In this document: piece after piece, positions 6,843 to 14,940 of the stretch
Position numbering within the stretch: the first letter of the stretch is position 1
How the letters are laid out: each line of letters starts with the position of its first letter
Assembly: GCA_036272915.1 (NCBI GenBank)
Contig: DATAXV010000155.1
Coordinates: 1-32,475, forward strand
DNA length: 32,475 bases
Reading direction: 5' to 3'
DNA from: DATAXV01 sp036272915
GTDB lineage: Bacteria > Chloroflexota > Dormibacteria > Dormibacterales > Dormibacteraceae
The notes under the pieces: generated by a model
Database searches by the model: none
What the model was told of the DNA's origin: nothing
The model's input: only the letters and a program-made list of their open reading frames with translations
Program-made: the position numbers and the translations under genes

Positions 6843-7588
6843 CGTTCCATCTCCCTGAACGGCGGCTCGCCCTGGGCGGCGCCGCCTGACTTGAGGCCGA
6901 GAAGGTCGGCCATCATCCGGACGGATTCGGTGAAGAGAGGGGCCTTGTCCTCGAAGACGCCCTCGAGGTGGCCGAAGAGCTCCAGGCTGATCAGGCCCAT
7001 GACCTGGCCCCAGGCGGCCACCGCCCGCACGAACACCGAGGGGGGAAGCTCGGCCATGTCGATCTCGCCGACCACCCGCCCGGCCTCGGCCACCAGCACC
7101 GGGGACGAGGGCGTTGGGGTACCGGCCGGGGACAGTCGGCCGGCGGCGACGGCGTCGCGGAGCGGGGTGAGCAGGGCCAGCGCCACCCGGACGGCAGGCC
7201 CGACCGTGGTCCGCGGCGCGACGTAGCCGGGCACCGGGGAGCCGTAGACCAGAGCGTACTCGTGGGGATTGGCCAGGGCCCAGGCCCGGATCGCCTCGCA
7301 GGTCTCGCACCAGCGGCGGAGGTGGTCCTCCGCGGGCGGGCGGGCGCCGGCCCGCTCGGCCTGGTCGCCCAGCGAGTCGTAGGCGTCGATGATCAGGGAG
7401 GTGAGCAGGTCGTCGCGGCTGGGGAAGTAGCGGTAGATGGCCGAGGAGGCCATGCCCAGCTCGCGGGCCACGGCCCGAAGCGAGAGGTCGCTCGCGCCGT
7501 GCTCGACCAGCTGGCGCCTTGCCTCCGTCTTGATCTCGAAGACCAGCTCGGCTCGGACCCGGTCTCGTGCCCTACGCGTGATCGCCAT
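6839..7588 (-). CDS. TetR/AcrR family transcriptional regulator
   Basis: 249 residues. The helix-turn-helix is LSLRAVARELGMASSAIYRYFPSR with LLTSLIIDAYDSLG directly after, typical of TetR. The C-terminal ligand domain includes AWALANPHEYALVYGSPVPGY and the PPSVFVRAVAAWGQVMGLISLEL helix seen in the WHG-domain subgroup. Start at ATG 7586-7588: a TTGTGA/TACGAT promoter ends 6 nt upstream, so the message is probably leaderless. The stop overlaps the Ddn-like start by 4 nt. The likely role is autorepression plus control of the F420-dependent reductase in response to a small molecule. Confidence 0.88.
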   Translation of the reverse strand: MAITRRARDRVRAELVFEIKTEARRQLVEHGASDLSLRAVARELGMASSAIYRYFPSRDDLLTSLIIDAYDSLGDQAERAGARPPAEDHLRRWCETCEAIRAWALANPHEYALVYGSPVPGYVAPRTTVGPAVRVALALLTPLRDAVAAGRLSPAGTPTPSSPVLVAEAGRVVGEIDMAELPPSVFVRAVAAWGQVMGLISLELFGHLEGVFEDKAPLFTESVRMMADLLGLKSGGAAQGEPPFREMER

Positions 7589-7594
7589 GAGAGC

Positions 7595-7624
7595 ATCGTA
7601 CCAAAACGAGAGCACTGATCACAA
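7595..7624 (-). promoter_or_regulatory. tetR-ddn promoter, leaderless geometry
   Basis: On the minus strand TTGTGA (7619-7624), 18 nt, TACGAT (7595-7600), then 6 nt to the tetR ATG, which puts the expected transcription start at or next to the start codon. The octamer GAGAGCA[T/C] occurs twice on the plus strand, 19 bp apart (7589-7596 and 7608-7615), flanking the -10 region; it could be a TetR site, although TetR sites are usually inverted repeats. Confidence 0.5.
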
Positions 7625-7764
7625 TGGAGATCATCGATCTGGTCTCGGGGCAGGCTGCGTTGGGCCGGCCGCCAGGTCCTGCCCGCCGGGCGCCCGACCA
7701 CCAGGCCGGCGGGGACCGGAATCCCGCGGCGCCGTCGGAGCCGAGGCGGGGCATCATTGCTGTC

Positions 7765-9510
7765 ATGCGATTCGATGAGCTGGCCGCCTATCTGGAGCGG
7801 CTGGAGGCGACCAGCGGTCGCAACGAACTGGTCCGCATCCTCTCCGAGCTCCAGGCATGCTGCTCCGTCGACGAGGTGGCACCGGTCACGTACCTCACCC
7901 AGGGCAGGCTGGTGCCCTTCTTCGAGCCGGTCGAGATCGGGCTCGGGGAGCGGCTGCTGCTGACGGCGATGGCGAGCGCCTACCACCTGCCCAAGGAGGA
8001 GGTCGCCGGCACCTACAAGCGGATCGGCGACCTGGGCATGACCGCGCAGACCCTGGCCGTCGAGGTCGACGGCCGGGCCCCCGAGGTGGTGGACGTGCAC
8101 CGGCGCCTCCGCGAGATCGCGGACACCGCCGGCGAGGGCAGCCTGCAGCGCAAGCTCGACCTCTTCACCGCCCTGCTCGACGAGATGGATCCGGTCTCGG
8201 CCAAGCACCTGGTGCGCATCACCACCGGCAAGATGCGGCTCGGCATCGGCGATCCCACCGTGCTCGACGCGCTCTCCTTCACCCGCTGCGGCGACCGGTC
8301 CCTGCGGCCGCTGCTGGAGGGGGCCTACAACCGCACCTCCGATCTGGGCCTGATCGCGCACACGCTCTGGGCCGGCGGCGAGGAGGCGGTGGAGGCGCTG
8401 CACGTCACCGTGGGCAGGCCTCTTCGCGCCCAGCTCGCCGAGCGCCTGCCCGACCCCGAGGCCGTGATCAAGAGGCTGGGGACGGTCGGGGTGCAGCCCA
8501 AGTACGACGGCTTCCGGGTCCAGATCCACAGCTCCGGCCGGGGCCAGCGGGTCAGCATCTTCTCCCGCAACCTGGAGAACATGAGCGACATGTTCCCGGA
8601 GCTGGTCGCCGCCGCCGCCGGGCTCGACGTGGAGAGCGTGATCCTCGACGGCGAGGCGATCGCGTTCAGCCCCGAGTCGGAGGAGTACCTGCCGTTCCAC
8701 GAGACGATGGGCCGTCGCCGCAAGCAGGGCATCGAGGAGTTCGCCCGCCGCGCGCCGCTGCGCGCCTTCGTGTTCGACGTCATGTACAAGGACGGCGCCG
8801 ACCTCACGCCGCTGCCCTACCAGGAGCGGCTGGACATCGTCAGCCGGGTCATCGCCGGCTCGGAGACGCTGGTGCCGGCGCCGCTGATCACCACCGACTC
8901 GGCGGAGGTGCTGACCCGGGAGCTGCTGGAGAACATCAGCAAGGGCCTGGAAGGGGTGGTGGCGAAGCGCCTCGACTCGCCGTACCAGGCCGGCGCCCGC
9001 AACTTCAACTGGGTGAAGCTGAAGCGAAACAGCAGCGGCCAGCTCAACGACACCATCGATGCCGTGCTCCTCGGCTACTACCGGGGTCGCGGCCGGCGCG
9101 CCGCCTTCGGGGTCGGCGGCCTGCTCGCCGGGGTCTACGACGCCGAGAAGGACGAGTTCGCCACGATCTCCAAGATCGGCACCGGGATCTCCGACGCCGG
9201 CTGGCGGGAGCTGCACGAGCAGCTGGCGGGCCTCGAGACCGATGAGCGGCCGGCTCGTGTCAACTCACTCCTCGTCCCCGACAGCTGGCTGCGGCCGGAG
9301 ATGGTGGTCGAGGTGCTGGCCGACGAGATCACGCCCAGCCCTCGTCACACGTGCGCGAAGGTCGGCGACGGCAACGGCCTCTCCCTGCGCTTCCCCCGGA
9401 TCGTGTCGTTCCGAGGAGCGGACAAGAAGCCGGAGGACACCACCTCGGTGGCCGAGGTGCTGGAGATGTACGAGCAGCAGCGGGTGCGGCTGGCCGGCCG
9501 ATCGCGCTGA
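7765..9510 (+). CDS. ATP-dependent DNA ligase (archaeal/LigB type)
   Basis: 581 residues, full length for this type. Order: N-terminal helical DNA-binding domain (about 1-215, with KMRLGIGDPTVLDAL), adenylation domain with active-site Lys246 in QPKYDGFRVQ, motif III region ILDGEAIAF, motif IV EGVVAKRLDSPY, motif V NWVKLKRN, then a C-terminal OB-fold with GLLAGVYDAEKDEFATISKIG and SLRFPRIVSFRGADK. It joins 3'-OH and 5'-phosphate ends using ATP. The start ATG 7765 begins the conserved MRFDELAAYLERLE; upstream in-frame sequence is not conserved-looking. No ku, LigD polymerase or phosphoesterase gene is adjacent, so a role in NHEJ is not indicated; it probably supplements the NAD-dependent replicative ligase. 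Confidence 0.95.
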   Translation: MRFDELAAYLERLEATSGRNELVRILSELQACCSVDEVAPVTYLTQGRLVPFFEPVEIGLGERLLLTAMASAYHLPKEEVAGTYKRIGDLGMTAQTLAVEVDGRAPEVVDVHRRLREIADTAGEGSLQRKLDLFTALLDEMDPVSAKHLVRITTGKMRLGIGDPTVLDALSFTRCGDRSLRPLLEGAYNRTSDLGLIAHTLWAGGEEAVEALHVTVGRPLRAQLAERLPDPEAVIKRLGTVGVQPKYDGFRVQIHSSGRGQRVSIFSRNLENMSDMFPELVAAAAGLDVESVILDGEAIAFSPESEEYLPFHETMGRRRKQGIEEFARRAPLRAFVFDVMYKDGADLTPLPYQERLDIVSRVIAGSETLVPAPLITTDSAEVLTRELLENISKGLEGVVAKRLDSPYQAGARNFNWVKLKRNSSGQLNDTIDAVLLGYYRGRGRRAAFGVGGLLAGVYDAEKDEFATISKIGTGISDAGWRELHEQLAGLETDERPARVNSLLVPDSWLRPEMVVEVLADEITPSPRHTCAKVGDGNGLSLRFPRIVSFRGADKKPEDTTSVAEVLEMYEQQRVRLAGRSR

Positions 9511-9587
9511 GCCGCCCGGGCATCCGCCATACCGGAGCCCGGCGAGGAGCCGTCCGCAGCTGAGCACCTCGCTGGGCTGCGGGACCA

Positions 9588-11492
9588 TCAGCCCTCGCCG
9601 ACGATCGCCTCCTCCATGCGCGGGGCCGGGCGGCGCCGGGTCTCCCTGACCTCCTGGCGGCGGTTCTGGTACTCGGGCACGGTCGCCATCGGCGGACGCT
9701 CGGGATCGGCGATCTCCTTGACCTCGAGGAAGAAGCGGTCGGAGGAGTAGTGGATCAGCTTCATCGAGCGGTTGATCTCGTCGAGGAGGTGGATCCGGTG
9801 GCGGTCGCCGAGGCGCTTGAGCGCGGCCTGCATGATCGCGAACGACATCTTGGAGAGGTCGAACAGCGATTGGTTGCGGTGGACCCGCTCGCCCAAGTCC
9901 GACTGGGCGATGCAGTTCAGGCCGAAGGTCTCGAGCACGTCGATGAGGTGGCCGGTCTCGACCCCGTAGCCGGTGAAGAAGGGGAGCTGCTCGAGCACCT
10001 CGCGCCGGGCCGCGTATTCACCGGCCAGCGGCTGCAGCAACCCCGAGAGCTCGGGGTAGAAGAGGTTGAAGATGGGCCGGGCGCAGAGCTCGGTGACGCG
10101 GCCGCCGCCGGCGGTGTCGACGGTGCCGCCGAAGTGGAGCGGCCGCCGGTAGAAGCCCTTGCAGTAGCCGATCCGATGGTCGCTGAGAAGCGGTCCGAGG
10201 ATCCCGTAGACGAACTGGGGATGGATGTTGGAGACGTCCGTGTCGCACCAGATGATGATGTCGCCGGTCAGCGCGTGGAGGCTCTTCCAGAGAGCCTCGC
10301 CCTTGCCCACGTAGCTGCCCAGCTCGGGGAGGACCTCGGGGTGCATGACCACCGGCACGCCGCGCTCGCGGGCGATCTCGACGGTGGTGTCGGTCGAGCA
10401 GCTGTCGATGACGACGACCTCGTCGAGCAGCGGCACCCGGTCCATGAGCTCACCCTTGAGGGTGTCGATCATGTTCCCGATCGTCGCCTCCTCGTTCAGG
10501 GTGGGCAGGCCCAGGCTGATCGTCACCTTCTGCCGGTCCTTGAGCCGGAGCAGGCGGTCCAGATCCTGGAACTCGCGGGCGTGGAAGGTGTTCTCGGCGA
10601 ACCACTTGTCCACGGCGACCTGGACGTCGGGCCTCCTGATCACGGTCGGGGCGGCGTCGGCGGCGAACTGCGGGACGGGGGTGCCGCTGGCGCTCTTGAC
10701 CAGGACCACGGTGCCGCTGAGGCCGCGCACGGTGCGGGCCAGGCGGGTCCCGACCAGGGTCGAGGTCCGGCCGGTGTCGGCGTAGGCGCCGAGGACGGTG
10801 ACGGCATGGTCGCGGCCGTGCTCGGTGATCGCCCTGGTGGCCTCGATGCCCTCCAGCTCGATCACCCGCAGGTCGACGCCCTGCACGTGCCGGATCAGGT
10901 CTCGGAACTGGCGCTGCTCGCGGGCGTGACGCTCGGGGTTGCGCCCGTACACGTGAAGGACGGTGAGATGGGTGCCCCGGCTCAGGGCGATGGCCTTGGC
11001 CACGCGCAGCGAGAGGCGGGCGTTGGGGCCGCCGCGGACGGGCACCAGCACGCCGGCGCCGGGGGCGTCCTCCTCGGCCGTGTCCGGCTTGACCAGGAGC
11101 AGGTCGGTGGGCGGGTCGGCGACCAGATCGGCGACGCTGGGATCCTGGGCCCGCCGGCTGACCAGTCCGGGCCACTCCAGGATGACCAGGTCGGAGTCGT
11201 TCTCGATCACCGCCTCGCGGACGCCCTGCGCCAGCGTGTAGGCGACGCGGACCTGGACGCCGAGGCCCATCTTCGCCTGCTGCTCGAGCACGGTGATGCG
11301 CTGCAGCAGCGAGCGGTAGCGCCGGGCCATGGTCACGTTCTGGGCGATCGGACGGCCTGCGGTCATCTCGACGACGCCGAGGACGTGGCCGTCGCTGTGC
11401 TCCTGCCGGACGATGCTGCTGGCCACGTCGAGCAGGCCGGAAGCGCTGCGAGCCCTGGTGATCGGAATCAGCAGCCTGGGCCGCTTACGCAT
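9588..11492 (-). CDS. gpgS: Glucosyl-3-phosphoglycerate synthase (GT81) with two N-terminal universal stress protein-like domains
   Basis: 634 residues; ordinary GpgS is about 320. Residues 5-137 and 146-266 look like two Usp domains (RPRLLIPITRARSASGLLDV, then GVLVPVRGGPNARLSLRVAK; the second ends with VLGAYADTGRTSTLVGTR and SGTVVLVKS, resembling the Usp nucleotide loop). Residues 290-634 form a full GpgS: ISLGLPTLNEEATIGNMID, VVVIDSCSTDTTVEIA, the DTD metal site at 417-419 in WCDTDVSNIHPQFVYGILG, GGGRVTELCARPIFNLFYPE and FTGYGVETGHLIDVLE. The enzyme makes glucosyl-3-phosphoglycerate from an NDP-glucose and 3-phosphoglycerate, the first step to glucosylglycerate or methylglucose polysaccharides. 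The ATG has GGAG 9 nt upstream. Third gene of the operon with the GT4 and debranching-type genes. Confidence 0.9.
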   Translation of the reverse strand: MRKRPRLLIPITRARSASGLLDVASSIVRQEHSDGHVLGVVEMTAGRPIAQNVTMARRYRSLLQRITVLEQQAKMGLGVQVRVAYTLAQGVREAVIENDSDLVILEWPGLVSRRAQDPSVADLVADPPTDLLLVKPDTAEEDAPGAGVLVPVRGGPNARLSLRVAKAIALSRGTHLTVLHVYGRNPERHAREQRQFRDLIRHVQGVDLRVIELEGIEATRAITEHGRDHAVTVLGAYADTGRTSTLVGTRLARTVRGLSGTVVLVKSASGTPVPQFAADAAPTVIRRPDVQVAVDKWFAENTFHAREFQDLDRLLRLKDRQKVTISLGLPTLNEEATIGNMIDTLKGELMDRVPLLDEVVVIDSCSTDTTVEIARERGVPVVMHPEVLPELGSYVGKGEALWKSLHALTGDIIIWCDTDVSNIHPQFVYGILGPLLSDHRIGYCKGFYRRPLHFGGTVDTAGGGRVTELCARPIFNLFYPELSGLLQPLAGEYAARREVLEQLPFFTGYGVETGHLIDVLETFGLNCIAQSDLGERVHRNQSLFDLSKMSFAIMQAALKRLGDRHRIHLLDEINRSMKLIHYSSDRFFLEVKEIADPERPPMATVPEYQNRRQEVRETRRRPAPRMEEAIVGEG

Positions 11493-11561
11493 CGTTTCTC
11501 ACTCCGTTGCCTGCCATCCGCTGCTGGCAGACTACTCGCTGGGGCGGGGCGGCTGCGGCCA

Positions 11562-12770
11562 TCAGCGGCGAATCTCCTCGATCAGCGACTCCATCTGGCG
11601 GAGCACGGAGGCCCACTCGTAGGACCTCAGGACCCGCTCCCGAAAGGCCGCGGGAGGTGTCGCCAGCGCCCCCGCCAGCACCTCGGCGATGGTCTCCGCC
11701 CCGGCCTCGACGGGGAAGCCGTGGAGGTGCGGGCCGGCCACCTCGCGCAGGACCTCGATGTCGGTCGCGACCAGTGGCACCCGGCCCAGCCCCGCCTCCA
11801 GCGCGGGCAGGCCGAAGCCCTCCGACTCGCTGGGCATGAGCACGCAGTCGGAGAGCCGGTACAGCTCGCGGATGGCGCGGTCGGAGACCGGGTGGGACTC
11901 ACCCTCGCCGGCCAGCTCATAGAGGAAGCGGACCTCCCGCTCGACGCCCAGCCTCCGCCGCAGGTCGAGCAGCTCCGCGGCGTAGGCGCGGTTGTCGGCG
12001 CTGTGCGGCCCGAGCGGGCCACTGATGACCAGGCGCAGGTCGGGGTGACGGGAGCGCAGGTGGGCGGCGGCCTCCACCGCCAGCTCCAGGCGCTTGCGGC
12101 GGGTCAGCCGCAGCGGCACCAGGACCACCGGCCAGTGGTCGAGCACGTCGGCCCGGCGGACCAGGTCCAGCGTCTCCTCGGAGAGGCCGAGGAAGTCGGC
12201 CGGGTCGATGCCGTTGAAGATCGCCGGCACCCTCGCCTCGGGCAGCTCCATGGTTCGCGCGATCTCGCCCTGGCGGAGCCGGGAGATGGCGACGTAGGTG
12301 GTCCGGGGTTGGGCCTGGTGGAGGATGTCGTAGGGGGAGCCGGGTCGGTGGAAGTCGGAGTAGCGCGGGTTGACCCAGGCCAGGTCGTGGGTCCAGGCCA
12401 GGAGCGGGAAGCCGGTGTCGACCAGGGCCAGGGCCAGGGCCAGGTTCATGGGCAGGGTGAGGACGTTGTGGGCGATGATCAGGTCCCGGTCGGCCAGCAT
12501 CGGCGCCAGGCTCTCGGTCAGGCGCCGGCGCAGGTCGTCGAGCAGCCCGGTGTCGGGCCGGCCCTCGGCCAGGCCCTGGAAGAAGCGCTCCACGTCGGGG
12601 TGGCGGGAATCGACCTCGGGGACGAGCTCGGCATCACCCCGCCCGGCGATGAGGCGGACGTCGTGGCCGGCGTTCGCGAGCAGTCGGCGGTGGCTGCCCA
12701 GGATCGCCTCGACCCCGCCCGTCACCGGCGGCGCCGCGTAGTGGATGAGCGCGATGCGGGCGGCGGTCAC
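11562..12770 (-). CDS. GT4-family glycosyltransferase
   Basis: 402 residues with the GT-B fold. The N-terminal domain begins ARIALIHYAAPPVTGGVEAIL and contains DLIIAHNVLTLPMNLALAL. The C-terminal domain has FNGIDPADFLGL, VVLVPLRLTRRKRLELAVEA, a nucleotide-sugar site SDCVLMPSESEGFGLPALEA (the E-x7-E region) and GRVPLVATDIEVLREVAG. It is a retaining transferase using an NDP-sugar; the acceptor is unknown. The GTG start at 12768-12770 overlaps the stop of the debranching-type gene by 4 nt (GTGA), so the open frame continuing upstream to 13739 is a shadow of that gene. With gpgS 69 nt downstream it likely belongs to a polysaccharide or compatible-solute operon. Confidence 0.88.
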   Translation of the reverse strand: MTAARIALIHYAAPPVTGGVEAILGSHRRLLANAGHDVRLIAGRGDAELVPEVDSRHPDVERFFQGLAEGRPDTGLLDDLRRRLTESLAPMLADRDLIIAHNVLTLPMNLALALALVDTGFPLLAWTHDLAWVNPRYSDFHRPGSPYDILHQAQPRTTYVAISRLRQGEIARTMELPEARVPAIFNGIDPADFLGLSEETLDLVRRADVLDHWPVVLVPLRLTRRKRLELAVEAAAHLRSRHPDLRLVISGPLGPHSADNRAYAAELLDLRRRLGVEREVRFLYELAGEGESHPVSDRAIRELYRLSDCVLMPSESEGFGLPALEAGLGRVPLVATDIEVLREVAGPHLHGFPVEAGAETIAEVLAGALATPPAAFRERVLRSYEWASVLRQMESLIEEIRR

Positions 12771-14899
12771 GACGGCGTCTCCAGATGGCGGATCGACTCG
12801 GGCACCCGGTCGACCTCGACCCGCGGGTTCCCGCCGTCGTAGCGGATGGTGCAGTCGAGCCGCCCGCCCCCGATCTGCATGTTCTCGATCCGCAGGCGGG
12901 TGAAGAGGGGGGTGGGGACGGGGTCGATGCGGAGGCGTCCGTTGAGGAGGTCGGCCTCGATCCCGACCAGCGTCTGCAGGAAGTGGAAGATCGAGGCCGC
13001 CCCCCACGCCTGGGGGCTGCAGCTGATCAGGTACTCGGCTGGCGCCGAGTTGAAGACCCGGTCGCGGTCGAAGCCGCAGTAGAGCTCGGGGATGCGGTCG
13101 TCGGAGAAGCGCATGCAGGCGTGGAGCACGGCGCGGGCCACCATCTCCGCCTCCCGGGCGAAGCCGTACCGGCGCATGCCCGCCGCCACCAGCGAGTTGT
13201 CGTGAGGCCAGATCGAGCCGTTGTGGTAGCTCATCGGGTTGTAGCGCGAGGAGTGGCTGGAGAGCGTCCGCACGCCCCAGCCCGAGGCCATGTCCTCGCG
13301 GAGCAGCCGGTGCACGACCTGGGCGGCGTGCTCGGCGGGCACGGCTCGCGACCACAGGCAGTGGCCGGGATTGCTGGTGATCGAGCGGACCCTGCGCTTG
13401 GCCCCGTCCAGCCCCTGCGCGTAGAAGCCCTCCTCGGGCATCCAGAAGCAGTCCTCGAGACGCTGGCGGAGAGCGGCCGCCTGCTCCTCCAGCCGGGGTG
13501 CCAGGTCGGTCCTGCCCAGCCGCCGCAGGATCCGGGCCAGGCCGGTCTTGGCCTGGAGGACGTAGCCCTGGACCTCGATCAAGGCGATCGGGGGGATCGG
13601 GTCGCCGGAGCCGTCCTCGTAGAGGATGGAGTCGTCCGAGTCCTTCCAGCCCCGGTTCTTGAGCCGGGCCCTGGCGTCGGTCCTGGCTCCGTACTCGACG
13701 AGGCCGTCGCCGTCGAGGTCGCCGTAGCGGTCGATCCACTCCAGCGCGGCCTGGACGTTGGGCCAGAGCTCGCGGCAGATCTCGAGGTCGCCGGTCCAGT
13801 CGACCAGCTCGACGAGGAGGGCGAGGAAGAGCGGGGTGGCGTCGATCGTCCCGTAGTAGGGGGTGTGGGGGATGCGGTGGAGGTTGGCCAGCTCGCCGGA
13901 GCGCATCTCGTGGAGGATCTTGCCGGGCTCCTCCTCCTTGTAGGGATCGACCCGCCGCCCCTGGTGCTGGGCCAGGTAGCGCAGGCTTCCCATCGCCAGC
14001 TCCGGGTTCAGCCCCAGCGACTGGATCGAGGTGATCAGCGAGTCGCGGCCGAAGGGGACCGCGTACCAGGGGATGCCGGCAGTGGGCAGGGCGCCGGTGG
14101 GGAGCTCGTCGCAGAGGACGCGGAGATCCTCGCGGTTGCGCCAGAGGAGCGTGTGGTCGAGCGCCTCGTTGTCGGTGCGGAAGGTGGTGCAGGCGTGGTT
14201 CCAGGCCTGGTAGCCGCGCTGCAGGTCGCGGACCGAGCGGTCGAAGTCCTGGTCCGGCTGCTGGGCCTCCTCGCCGATGCGGGGGAAGATCCCGACGACG
14301 AGGACGTGGGTGTCGAGGGCCGAGCCCTGCGGCGCCAGGTGGAGGGGGATGATCGCCCGGCCGTCCTCGAAGCGGGGCTTGGGATGGAGGACGATCTCGG
14401 TGCTCCGGTGGACGCCGTCGCGCCCCTCGTAGGTGAGCAGCATCCCGGTCTCGGTCAGCTTGCGGCGAACGGGCGCCCGGTCGGGGTCTGGCCGCAGGTA
14501 CTTGCGCACCTCGAAGATGTCGATGAAGTCGGCGTCGAAGCGCAGCTCGAGCTCGACGTCGATCGGCTTGCGGCTGCAGTTCTGCAGGCCGATGCGCTCG
14601 TGGAAGCCGTGATGGATGAAACGGGAGCGGCGCAGGCTCAGGGTCTGGCGCCGCAGCCGGCGCCCCTCGTCGCCGAGCGATGGGTTGACCAGCTGGAAGG
14701 TGGCAACGTAGGCGCGGTCGACGCTGTTGCTGAGCAGCACCGGCACGAGCCTGTTCATGCGCAGCTCGTAGGTCGAGAGGAAGCGGCAGTCGGACCGGTA
14801 GAGCCCGAGTCCCTCGTCGTTTCCGGCCACCATGTCGCCCCGGCGATCGGAGACCGCGAAGACGTCATCTTGCTTGAGCAGGATCCGGTCTTCAAGCAC
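12767..14899 (-). CDS. Glycogen-debranching-type glucosidase (amylo-alpha-1,6-glucosidase family)
   Basis: 710 residues. An N-terminal beta-rich domain (about 10-215; GDMVAGNDEGLGLYRSDCRF and LSTYELRMNRLVPVLLS are hallmarks of the bacterial debranching N-terminal domain) precedes an (alpha/alpha)6 barrel: GIPWYAVPFGRDSLITSIQS, TPYYGTIDATPLFLALLVEL, KNRGWKDSDDSI, EVQGYVLQAKTGLARIL and NPMSYHNGSIWPHDNSLVAA. The family removes alpha-1,6-linked glucose from glycogen-like polymers, but close relatives hydrolyse glucosylglycerate or mannosylglycerate, so next to gpgS that alternative is real. It starts with GTG (14897-14899); CAGAAT lies 8 nt upstream, suggesting leaderless initiation. First gene of a three-gene operon; divergent from der with only 41 nt between. 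Confidence 0.88.
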   Translation of the reverse strand: MLEDRILLKQDDVFAVSDRRGDMVAGNDEGLGLYRSDCRFLSTYELRMNRLVPVLLSNSVDRAYVATFQLVNPSLGDEGRRLRRQTLSLRRSRFIHHGFHERIGLQNCSRKPIDVELELRFDADFIDIFEVRKYLRPDPDRAPVRRKLTETGMLLTYEGRDGVHRSTEIVLHPKPRFEDGRAIIPLHLAPQGSALDTHVLVVGIFPRIGEEAQQPDQDFDRSVRDLQRGYQAWNHACTTFRTDNEALDHTLLWRNREDLRVLCDELPTGALPTAGIPWYAVPFGRDSLITSIQSLGLNPELAMGSLRYLAQHQGRRVDPYKEEEPGKILHEMRSGELANLHRIPHTPYYGTIDATPLFLALLVELVDWTGDLEICRELWPNVQAALEWIDRYGDLDGDGLVEYGARTDARARLKNRGWKDSDDSILYEDGSGDPIPPIALIEVQGYVLQAKTGLARILRRLGRTDLAPRLEEQAAALRQRLEDCFWMPEEGFYAQGLDGAKRRVRSITSNPGHCLWSRAVPAEHAAQVVHRLLREDMASGWGVRTLSSHSSRYNPMSYHNGSIWPHDNSLVAAGMRRYGFAREAEMVARAVLHACMRFSDDRIPELYCGFDRDRVFNSAPAEYLISCSPQAWGAASIFHFLQTLVGIEADLLNGRLRIDPVPTPLFTRLRIENMQIGGGRLDCTIRYDGGNPRVEVDRVPESIRHLETPS

Positions 14900-14940
14900 G
14901 GCGACTCATTCTGGCCCGGCTCCGGTGGAGAATGTCGGGG

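Noticed and set aside
9511..9587. A terminator between the ligase and gpgS
   Set aside because: Only a 6-bp CCGGGC/GCCCGG pairing across a long loop is present, too weak to call in GC-rich DNA.
9750..12842. A 1030-codon open frame on the plus strand
   Set aside because: It is antisense to gpgS and the GT4 gene, which have full domain signatures on the minus strand. The plus-strand translation is low-complexity and rich in Gly, Asp, Val and Gln, as expected from a GC-rich shadow frame.
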